A stretch of DNA of 32,659 nt from an uncultured Clostridiaceae bacterium (lineage in GTDB: Bacteria; Bacillota; Clostridia; Lachnospirales; Lachnospiraceae): contig CAMHJT010000013.1 of the NCBI GenBank assembly GCA_946185495.1, positions 1-32,659 of the forward strand, in the 5' to 3' direction. This document shows positions 26,005-32,659 of the stretch, piece after piece (the first letter of the stretch is position 1; every line of letters begins with the position of its first letter). The notes below the pieces were generated by a model. The model worked only from the letters and a program-made list of their open reading frames with translations, searched no databases and had not been told where the DNA came from. The translations under genes and the position numbers were made by a program.

Positions 26005-26888
26005 TCATAATCTACAGATACCAGGCAAAGCCCCTTAGCCGGCGCCAGCGCTCCCGCGAGCTGCCGGTCCATGCCCTCCAGGATCTGCCGCATCTCAGGC
26101 GGCTTCCTCTGCCCCAGCCCCACCTCGATGAGCGTCCCGGTGAGAATCCGCACCATGTGGTAAAGAAAACCGCTGCCGGCAAAGGTGATCGCAAGCTCCT
26201 CTTCCTCCCGCTTCGGCTCCAGCCGGATTTCGTCAATCCTGCGCTCGGTGGATTTTTTCATTCTCCTGTTGTCGCAGAAGCTTCTGAAGTCATGCATGCC
26301 CAAAAGCTCACTGGCAGCCGCTTCCATGGCTTCCAGGTCAAGCGGCTCCTTTACATGCCAGGCTGTCTCCCGCAGGAACGGGTTCCCGTAGGCAGAGCGG
26401 TCGATCCGGTACCGGTAAACCTTCCTGACGGCATGGAGGCGGGCTGAAAACCGCAGGTCACACTCCTCCATCGAGAGCACGCGGATATCCAGAGGGAGGC
26501 GTTCATTCAGCATCGATAAAAAACCGTCATTTCCATCCTCCCATGCCGGCTGCCTGCTTAAAACTCCACTATCTCCGGCTGCGTCTGCCGGTACCGCCTC
26601 CCTCTGCCCGCTTAAAACTCTGCCATCTCCGGCTAAAAGATCCGGGGAATCGTACTCCGGCCGCCCGCATAGCCTCCGCCTGCAGTGAAAATGAAATACC
26701 TGCCCGAGCGCGTGCACGCCCGCATCCGTCCGCCCGGAGCCCATGATCTCGACAGGCTCTCCCAAAAGCTCCGACAGAACAGTCTCCAGCTTTCCCTGAA
26801 TCGTGCGGTCCGTATTGCCCTGCCGCTGCCAGCCGTTATATCTCGTTCCCTGATAAGCTGTCACACATTTATACGCGTACATGTACAC
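26001..26888 (-). CDS. truA: tRNA pseudouridine(38-40) synthase, with an unusual internal insertion
   Basis: YQGTRYNGWQRQGNTDRTIQGKLETVLSELLGEPVEIMGSGRTDAGVHALGQVFHF...YRYRIDR...MHDFRSFCDN...FAGSGFLYHMVRILTGTLIEVGLG. Confidence 0.95.
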   Translation of the reverse strand: MYMYAYKCVTAYQGTRYNGWQRQGNTDRTIQGKLETVLSELLGEPVEIMGSGRTDAGVHALGQVFHFHCRRRLCGRPEYDSPDLLAGDGRVLSGQREAVPADAAGDSGVLSRQPAWEDGNDGFLSMLNERLPLDIRVLSMEECDLRFSARLHAVRKVYRYRIDRSAYGNPFLRETAWHVKEPLDLEAMEAAASELLGMHDFRSFCDNRRMKKSTERRIDEIRLEPKREEEELAITFAGSGFLYHMVRILTGTLIEVGLGQRKPPEMRQILEGMDRQLAGALAPAKGLCLVSVDYE

Positions 26889-26963
26889 TCCCTCGTTTCT
26901 CTCTGACCTGCGTGCGGATCTTTTTCGCCCGCCGGCTCTGCCACGCGATCCTCTGATTTTTTT

Positions 26964-26992
26964 ATTATACCACCGACTCTGCCCAAAACCAA
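26964..26992 (-). promoter_or_regulatory. Candidate sigma-A promoter of truA
   Basis: Minus strand TTGGTT-17 nt-TATAAT. Confidence 0.5.
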
Positions 26993-27046
26993 CATCAAAT
27001 TTTCCTGCACAAAGTGATGTATTATGTTACCCGGTGCAGAAAATTC

Positions 27047-27075
27047 TTGCAATCCGCACCAATCTGTGATAAAAT
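27047..27075 (+). promoter_or_regulatory. Candidate sigma-A promoter of the DUF5684-like gene
   Basis: TTGCAA-17 nt-TAAAAT. Confidence 0.6.
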
Positions 27076-27156
27076 CTGCCTGTCTTTTTTTAATTTCGCG
27101 TGAACGTCCCGCCATTGCCGGACATTCATGCGCCAACTTATAAAGGAGGTTTTATC

Positions 27157-27582
27157 ATGTTAAACGCTCTTACATTTCTGACCGATCTCGGCTATTATGA
27201 CTCCGGAGCATCGGATAAGGTTGCGGGTGGTCTGGCTGCCATGTTTGGCACCTCTACCATGGTCGCATCCCTGGCCATTTCCATCTTGGCGGTCATCGGC
27301 CTGTGGAAGATCTTTAACAAAGCAGATGTTCCGGGATGGTACTCCATCATCCCCATCGTCAATGTGTATCAGCTCACAAAAATCGCGACAGGCAACGGCT
27401 GGTTATTCCTGCTCATCCTGATTCCCGGCATCGGCATGCTTGCCTGGAGTATCCTGATTGGAATCAAGCTTGCGGCCGCGTTCGGAAAGGGCATCGGTTA
27501 TGTGCTCGGCATTATCTTGTTCGCTCCCATCATGTATATGGTGCTTGGATTTGGCAGCGCGGATTACATAGGACCGCAATAA
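27157..27582 (+). CDS. Small multi-TM membrane protein, DUF5684-like
   Basis: AAAGGAGG RBS before ATG 27157 (track starts at 27100); LWKIFNKADVPGWYSIIPIVNVYQLTKIATGNGWLFLLILIPGIGMLAW. Confidence 0.85.
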   Translation: MLNALTFLTDLGYYDSGASDKVAGGLAAMFGTSTMVASLAISILAVIGLWKIFNKADVPGWYSIIPIVNVYQLTKIATGNGWLFLLILIPGIGMLAWSILIGIKLAAAFGKGIGYVLGIILFAPIMYMVLGFGSADYIGPQ

Positions 27583-27591
27583 TTTCATGCA

Positions 27592-27692
27592 AAACAGGCA
27601 GAAGGCTTTCCGCAGGTATCTGTCCCCGATCATCAGATTCCAGGATCTGATGTCGGGATTACATCCTCCGGAGTTCTTCTGCCTGTTTTTTT
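27592..27692 (+). terminator. Large structured terminator with an internal second hairpin
   Basis: AAACAGGCAGAAG...CTTCTGCCTGTTT TTTT outer 13-bp stem enclosing CCCGA-tc-ATCAGAT/ATCTGAT-g-TCGGG. Confidence 0.8.
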
Positions 27693-27704
27693 ATTCACGA
27701 AAAA

Positions 27705-27752
27705 TAACTACTCAACAGGTCTGCGCATTGACTGTGCAGGCCGTACCATAAC
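27705..27752. repeat. Dispersed palindromic element, long subtype (copy f)
   Basis: TAACTACTCAACAGGTCTGCGCATT...CTGTGCAGGCCGTACCATAAC; left arm two mismatches from the copy at 29774. Confidence 0.75.
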
Positions 27753-27779
27753 AATATATTTTGCCGTACAGCGGATGAA

Positions 27780-29168
27780 TCAGGAAACGCCAGCTTCACC
27801 GGCCTCCACCGCAAGATTGGTGATCCACACGCCCTTCCGGATCATGACGCCTCCAATGATGATCTTAACAATATCCGCCGACTGCACGATCGCGTAGACC
27901 ACAAGAACCGGAAGCTCCGTCAGGAAGCAAAGCGCCAGTGCCAGCGGCATTGTGACCGTCCAGGTAAATAAGCTGTCAAAGACAAAGGTCACCAGCGTCT
28001 TACCACCCGAGCGCAGCGTGAAATAGAGCGCGTTGAGGATTCCCTGCACCGGGAAAAACAGCGCCGTGATGACGATGAAGCTGCCCGCCAGAGAGCGCAC
28101 CTCCTCCGTCGTGTCATACAGCGTCGGGAAGACGCCGGACAGCGCCACCAGGATCACGGTAAGCCCCATGCAAATGAGCGCCGTAAACCAGGTGAGTGTG
28201 ACGGATTCCTTTTTGGCGCGGTCAAATTCTCCCGCGCCGAGGGACTGCCCCACAAGGATTCCAACGGCAGTCCCAAGGGAAACGAACACTACATTTAACA
28301 GGTTGCAGAGCACATTGGAGATATTGATGCCCGCGACCACGCTAAGCCCGCGGGTGGAATAGCACTGCGTCAGCGCGGCAAGGCCCGCAGCCCAGAGAAA
28401 TTCATTACACATGATGGGAATGGTCTTTTTTAACATACCCGGCCAGAGATCGGCCGGGATCCGCAGCGTGCGCCATAAGCCCTGCATAAACAGATGCTCC
28501 CTCCGGCGTGCGAAGGTCCAAAGCATCAGTACCGTCATTTCAAGATACCGCGCGATCACAGTGGCGATCGCGGCGCCCCGGACGCCGAGCCTCGGAAATC
28601 CAAGGCTTCCATAGATCAGGAGGTAGTTAAATAAAACATCGACGACCACCGAAACGATCCCCGCCGCCATAGGCTTCACGCTGTCCCCCGTCTCCCGCAG
28701 GGTGCCGGCATAAACCTGCGTCACCGCCATAGCCGGCAGCCCGAACAGCATGATCCGCAGATACTCCCGTGCACGGGCAAGCGTCAGCGCCGCGTCGATC
28801 TCCGCGCTCTCCCCGTGCAGGTACAGGCGGACTAATGGCGTCTGTCCCGCCAGAAGGATGGTAATTCCCACGGCTGTCACGGCAAATGCAACCATCGCTT
28901 TCATGCGCACCGTAGAGCGCACGCCCTCCATATTTCCCTGTCCGAAAAACTGGGCCGTATAGATGCCCGGACCTGAAATGCCGCCAAACAGCGCCAGCGC
29001 AAAGACAAACAGCAATTGTCCGATGATGGAGACCGCCGTCATCGCCTCGGTTCCGAGACTGCCCACCATGATATGGTCCACCAGTCCAACCGCGTTAGTA
29101 AAACCATTCTGTATCATCATCGGTATGGCAAGCGCCAGCGCCCGCTTCAATACAAGCCTTCGATTCAT
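27780..29168 (-). CDS. MATE family efflux transporter
   Basis: 462 aa, about 12 hydrophobic segments; MMIQNGFTNAVGLVDHIMVGSLGTEAMTAVSI, GISGPGIYTAQFFGQGN. Confidence 0.93.
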   Translation of the reverse strand: MNRRLVLKRALALAIPMMIQNGFTNAVGLVDHIMVGSLGTEAMTAVSIIGQLLFVFALALFGGISGPGIYTAQFFGQGNMEGVRSTVRMKAMVAFAVTAVGITILLAGQTPLVRLYLHGESAEIDAALTLARAREYLRIMLFGLPAMAVTQVYAGTLRETGDSVKPMAAGIVSVVVDVLFNYLLIYGSLGFPRLGVRGAAIATVIARYLEMTVLMLWTFARRREHLFMQGLWRTLRIPADLWPGMLKKTIPIMCNEFLWAAGLAALTQCYSTRGLSVVAGINISNVLCNLLNVVFVSLGTAVGILVGQSLGAGEFDRAKKESVTLTWFTALICMGLTVILVALSGVFPTLYDTTEEVRSLAGSFIVITALFFPVQGILNALYFTLRSGGKTLVTFVFDSLFTWTVTMPLALALCFLTELPVLVVYAIVQSADIVKIIIGGVMIRKGVWITNLAVEAGEAGVS

Positions 29169-29210
29169 TGCTCACTCCCTCAAAATCCGGATAAACTCTC
29201 CAAATCTTCA

Positions 29211-29432
29211 TCAAACAAACTGTATCTTCTTTTTCTCTTTTACACATTCATCCAGATAATAATTCATCAATGTCTGATACGGTATTCCTGATTCCTCAGA
29301 CATATTTTTAAAATAGTCAATAGTAGAAACACTAACATTTATAGTTATTGGCTTTTTAAGATTCTTGGTATAAGGATTCTTTCTCGGATTCAATTCTTTT
29401 ATATTATATTCTTCTCTCATAACAATCACCAT
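29211..29432 (-). CDS. brnA: BrnA-type ribbon-helix-helix antitoxin
   Basis: PITINVSVSTIDYFKNMSEESGIPYQTLMNYYLDECV; directly downstream of and overlapping the BrnT-like gene by 7 nt. Confidence 0.8.
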   Translation of the reverse strand: MVIVMREEYNIKELNPRKNPYTKNLKKPITINVSVSTIDYFKNMSEESGIPYQTLMNYYLDECVKEKKKIQFV

Positions 29433-29743
29433 TCCTCATTGATTTCCACATACTGTTTCTCTTCATTCTTAGTAGCTTTTCTTGCGGATATTATGCGAAT
29501 CACATTATCATTTTCTCCCCGACAGCAATGACATACAATAAGTATTCTTGCCTGACTGCTGATCCCGAGAAGAATAAATCGTTCCTCCTCCGCTGAATGC
29601 TCCGGATCATCAAATAAGATAGCATTGCTATCCATAAATATAGTACTTGCTTCCTCAAAAGTAATGTTATGCTTTTCAATATTCAGTTGTGCTTTACTAA
29701 TGTCCCATTCAAAATTTAAACTATCTATATTTATATTATACAT
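29426..29743 (-). CDS. brnT: BrnT-type ribonuclease toxin
   Basis: FEWDISKAQLNIEKHNITFEEASTIFMD...DPEHSAEEERFILLGISSQARILIVCHC...IRIISARKATKNEEKQY. Start codon uncertain. Confidence 0.88.
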   Translation of the reverse strand: MYNINIDSLNFEWDISKAQLNIEKHNITFEEASTIFMDSNAILFDDPEHSAEEERFILLGISSQARILIVCHCCRGENDNVIRIISARKATKNEEKQYVEINEEW

Positions 29744-29763
29744 AATGTATCAATATCGGTCAA
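29735..29763 (-). promoter_or_regulatory. Candidate sigma-A promoter overlapping the predicted brnT start
   Basis: Minus strand TTGACC-17 nt-TATAAT; contains ATACATAATGTAT palindrome (29738-29750). Confidence 0.6.
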
Positions 29764-29773
29764 GCGATATTCC

Positions 29774-29826
29774 GTAACTACGCAGCAGGTCTGCGCATTC
29801 CCTGCGCAGACCTGCCGTGTAGTTAC
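29774..29826. repeat. Dispersed palindromic element, long subtype (copy e, best-preserved)
   Basis: GTAACTACGCAGCAGGTCTGCGCA-TTCCC-TGCGCAGACCTGCCGTGTAGTTAC. Confidence 0.9.
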
Positions 29827-29837
29827 AAAATATACTG

Positions 29838-31235
29838 TTAGGATCCGGGCTGCGCCACCGGATACCTTCCCTCAAAGCAGGCCGTACAAAGCGGCAGCCC
29901 GCCCACCATGGCGTGAAAATCCGCTATGCGCAGATAGGCGAGGGAATCCGCCCCGATCACCCGGCAGATCTCTTCCGTAGAGTGTTCGGACGCGATGAGC
30001 TGTCGGGAAGAGGGCACATCGGTTCCGTAATAGCAGGGATAGAGGAACGGCGGCGAGCTGATCCGCACATGCACCTGCTTTGCGCCTGCCTGGCGGAGCA
30101 TTTCCACAATCTGGCGCATGGTGTTGCCCCGGACAATGGAGTCGTCGATCAGGACGATCCGCCTGCCCTCCACCGCGCTTTTCAGCACGCTGAGCTTCAT
30201 GTGGACCGCGGCCTTGCGCTCCTCGTCCGTCGGCTTGATGAAGCTCCTTCCGATATAGCTGTTTTTCTGGAAAATGAGGCCAAAGGGCTGACCGGACCGG
30301 GAGGCGTAGCCCTCCGCCGCGATCAGGCCGGAGTCCGGCACGCCTGCCACCAGATCCGCCTCCACGTGATCCTGCGCCGCCAGCGCCTCCCCTGCCCGGA
30401 ACCTTGCGTCCCGCACAGAGATACCGTCGATGACAGAATCCGTCCTCGCGAAATAAATATACTCAAAGATACAGTGTGCCTTCTGCTCCTGGCAGAGGGA
30501 CGTATCGCTCTCCATGCCGTCCTTCCGGATCGTCACGATCTCTCCGGGAAGCACGTCCCGAAGCAGCTGACCTCCCACCGCCTGTATCGCGGCGCTTTCT
30601 GAGGCCAGAAGATACGCCTCTCCTTTTTTTCCAATGACCAGAGGCTTGATGCCGTAGGGATCCCGCATCGCGATCAGCTTCCTCGGGCTCATCACAAGGA
30701 TCGCGTAGCCTCCCCGCAGCCGGCCGGCGGCCCGTTTTACGGCCTCCTCGATCGTCGCCGTCTTCACCCGTTCACTGATGATCTCATACGCCAGCACCTC
30801 GGAATCCGAGGTGGTGTAATGCGCCTGCCCCCGGTACATCTGCTGCTCCTTGATCTGCCCGGCGTTGACGATATTGCCGTTGTGCACAAGGCTCAGCGTG
30901 CCCTTGATATAGTTCATCGAAATAGGCTGTGCGTTTTCCAATGTGCTTCCCCCCGTCGTGGAATACCGCACATGGCCGACGCCGATATTGCCCGCAAGCC
31001 GCTTCAGATCCTCCTTCGTAAACACCTCGCTGACAAGTCCCATGCCCTTTTTCGTCTCCATGTTGCCCGGCGGCCCGTCCGTCCTGCAGACGGAAATCCC
31101 CGCCGACTCCTGCCCCCTGTGCTGCAGCGCCATCAGCCCGTAATAAATGTCTCCTGCCACCCTTTCGCCCTCCGGCGCGTAAATTCCAAAAACTCCGCAT
31201 TCCTCATGCAGCTTGTCCATCCCTGATCCATTCAT
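29838..31235 (-). CDS. purF: Amidophosphoribosyltransferase
   Basis: MDKLHEECGVFGIYAPEGERVAGDIYYGLMALQHRGQESAGI; VLIDDSIVRGNTMRQIVEMLRQAGA PRPP motif. GGAGG fits start MNGSGMDK at about 31235; track start 31289. Confidence 0.96.
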   Translation of the reverse strand: MNGSGMDKLHEECGVFGIYAPEGERVAGDIYYGLMALQHRGQESAGISVCRTDGPPGNMETKKGMGLVSEVFTKEDLKRLAGNIGVGHVRYSTTGGSTLENAQPISMNYIKGTLSLVHNGNIVNAGQIKEQQMYRGQAHYTTSDSEVLAYEIISERVKTATIEEAVKRAAGRLRGGYAILVMSPRKLIAMRDPYGIKPLVIGKKGEAYLLASESAAIQAVGGQLLRDVLPGEIVTIRKDGMESDTSLCQEQKAHCIFEYIYFARTDSVIDGISVRDARFRAGEALAAQDHVEADLVAGVPDSGLIAAEGYASRSGQPFGLIFQKNSYIGRSFIKPTDEERKAAVHMKLSVLKSAVEGRRIVLIDDSIVRGNTMRQIVEMLRQAGAKQVHVRISSPPFLYPCYYGTDVPSSRQLIASEHSTEEICRVIGADSLAYLRIADFHAMVGGLPLCTACFEGRYPVAQPGS

Positions 31236-31407
31236 TCTTTTCTTCCTCCACTTAAGGAACTGTTGCAGAATAACTTTTACATTTGACACAAGTTATCGCT
31301 GAACCGTTTTTAAGAAAGATCCTCTTTCCGGTCTTCCCGCATTGTGATGATGTACCGGCTCATCGCCTGATCCTCTGCCTGTGCTCCTGCAAAGCAGTTA
31401 CCCTGCT

Positions 31408-31446
31408 AAAAAAGAAAAAGCGTCCCAGAGAGATTCTCTAAGACGC
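31408..31446 (-). terminator. Intrinsic terminator/attenuator-like hairpin in the purF leader
   Basis: Minus strand GCGTCTTAGAGA-ATC-TCTCTGGGACGC (12 bp, two G-U) followed by TTTTTCTTTTTT. Confidence 0.8.
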
Positions 31447-31466
31447 CATTGCCTTTCCAAATAGAT

Positions 31467-31495
31467 ATGTTAACGCATACCCGGAGATTTGTCAA
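31467..31495 (-). promoter_or_regulatory. Sigma-A promoter upstream of the purF leader
   Basis: Minus strand TTGACA-17 nt-TAACAT. Confidence 0.7.
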
Positions 31496-31524
31496 GGCAT
31501 TCATCTATCAAAACAATCTACTTG

Positions 31525-31553
31525 TTGATATTATCCTAAGAATATGTTATGTT
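31525..31553 (+). promoter_or_regulatory. Candidate sigma-A promoter for the right-edge effector-like gene
   Basis: TTGATA-17 nt-TATGTT, about 90 nt upstream of ATG 31643. Confidence 0.5.
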
Positions 31554-31642
31554 TAATGGTAGATGCTACGATAATTTTTTTCTCAGTTCTGAACAGTTAT
31601 CTGTAAGGATCCTGTTTCAGGGGTTACCCAGGAGGTCAATTT

Positions 31643-32659
31643 ATGAACGAATTCGAAATATCTACTACCGCAGTACGCCAAAACTCAGAACTACTGGCAC
31701 ATGCTGCAAACGATCTTCAGCGATATGCAGACCAAATAGATCATATCGCATCTAATCTGGATCATGGCCTTCAGAGTGTTGTGCCAGCCATGCGCACAGC
31801 TGTTTCTAATATTCAAAAAGAGGCTAATTGGATGAAAACTTATCTGGACACATCCAAAGAAATATGCCGTCTCTATGAGATCACGGAAAAACAGATCATG
31901 AACGGAAACAAGGTTCCAGCTACCATTGCAGATGCCGTCGGCGGTTCAGGACAAACCAACGAAGAACAAGGATTTCTGGATGCGCTCTTGGATAACTCAA
32001 AGAACGAATTCTGGTCGAATTTCAGAGACTTTGCCCTTGAATCTGCCGGAGGAATCGCCGTTGCCACCAGCGGTTGGATCAATACAGCTACCAAGATCGC
32101 GGAGAGCTCTGGTCCCAATGCATTTGTGATATTGAATCCGGATGTAGCACAGAAAACTGCCCTATTGACAAAGTGGGGATCCCGATTGTCCACCGGATGC
32201 AAGTATGGATTACCAGTCCTCGGCGGAATTCTGGATTACGCATCCCTTCGCGGCAGTGGAAAGGATATTCAGGAATCCGCAGTAAAAGCCGGTGCCCATC
32301 TGGCCGTTGGTATTGGTGCCGGCGCAGCTGGCGCTAAGATTGGTGCAGCAGCCGGAGCCCTTCTCGGTTCCGTGGTTCCTGGCGCAGGAACAGCTGTTGT
32401 CGGTGCTGTTGGTGCAGCTGTTGGATTTGTATCCGGATTTGCAATTACCATGGTTGGCAACACCTTGTTTGACACCGCATACGATAATTGGGATTCCATC
32501 AAGAATACGATGGCGGATGCAGGGAAAACGGCAATTGACGGAATTGGAAATGCCGTAAATACCATGGTAGATACTGGAAAAAGCATTGTAGAGGGAATCG
32601 GAAACGCTGCTTCCTCATTCGGGAACAGCATAGGCTCTGCAATTCATTCTGCATTTAGT
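31643..32659 (+). CDS. WXG/LXG-like helical N-terminus plus glycine-zipper membrane region; candidate T7SS-type effector (open at right edge)
   Basis: AGGAGGT RBS 6 nt before ATG; 339 codons without stop: MNEFEISTTAVRQNSELLAHAANDLQRYADQIDHIASNLDHGLQSVVPAMRTAVSNIQKEANWMKTYLDTSKEICRLYEITEKQI...AGAHLAVGIGAGAAGAKIGAAAGALLGSVVPGAGTAVVGAVGAAVGFVSGFAITMVGNTLFD. Not in the ORF track because no stop lies in the window. Confidence 0.8.
   Translation, partial: MNEFEISTTAVRQNSELLAHAANDLQRYADQIDHIASNLDHGLQSVVPAMRTAVSNIQKEANWMKTYLDTSKEICRLYEITEKQIMNGNKVPATIADAVGGSGQTNEEQGFLDALLDNSKNEFWSNFRDFALESAGGIAVATSGWINTATKIAESSGPNAFVILNPDVAQKTALLTKWGSRLSTGCKYGLPVLGGILDYASLRGSGKDIQESAVKAGAHLAVGIGAGAAGAKIGAAAGALLGSVVPGAGTAVVGAVGAAVGFVSGFAITMVGNTLFDTAYDNWDSIKNTMADAGKTAIDGIGNAVNTMVDTGKSIVEGIGNAASSFGNSIGSAIHSAFS

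Noticed and set aside
31588-31600. TCTGAACAGTTAT upstream of the right-edge ORF resembling a half palindrome element
   Set aside because: Only about 11 bp match and no second arm; likely coincidence.
31549-31755. Short plus-strand ORFs listed in the track at 31549, 31926, 32074 and 32292
   Set aside because: They lie largely or wholly out of frame within the 31643-32659 open frame, which has the RBS and coherent protein sequence.
1-32659. tRNA, rRNA, transposase, integrase or prophage structural genes
   Set aside because: None recognised on either strand; gene content is mostly ordinary chromosomal.

Overview
Chromosomal window (partly GC-rich) that looks like a flagellated Lachnospiraceae/Clostridia genome; the taxon is inferred from gene families only. 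Most genes are on the minus strand. Order from left to right: 5' end of tmk; Orn/Lys/Arg-decarboxylase-like protein; beta-propeller/Y_Y_Y/HD-GYP protein; trmB; HNH nuclease with a C-terminal hydrophobic tail; small basic coiled-coil protein; GT2 glycosyltransferase (+); FliS-like protein; flagellin; large FliK/DUF6240-like protein; YoaK/DUF1275 protein; dapL; chemotaxis receptor; MGT-type glycosyltransferase coupled to an AbrB-like regulator; 1563-aa BspA-like (DUF285) surface protein; hsp20; TSCPD protein; truA; DUF5684-like membrane protein (+); MATE transporter; BrnT/BrnA toxin-antitoxin; purF. At the right edge there is an open reading frame absent from the supplied ORF track, because it runs off the window. 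It encodes a WXG/LXG-like helical N-terminus followed by a glycine-zipper membrane segment, a candidate type VII-secreted effector. The most interesting non-coding signals are: (i) a dispersed intergenic palindrome family (GTAACTRnnCAGCAGGT...) with at least six copies close to gene ends; (ii) a perfect 25-bp palindrome over the -10 of the AbrB-like/glycosyltransferase operon; (iii) promoter-then-terminator leaders before purF and dapL; (iv) a sigma-28 type flagellin promoter overlapping the upstream gene's stop codon; (v) a CIRCE-like element at hsp20; (vi) a three-fold duplication of the yoaK 3' end; (vii) an in-frame repeat-bearing insertion in truA. No tRNA, rRNA, CRISPR array or transposase was seen. 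All assignments come from reading the sequence; no searches were run.
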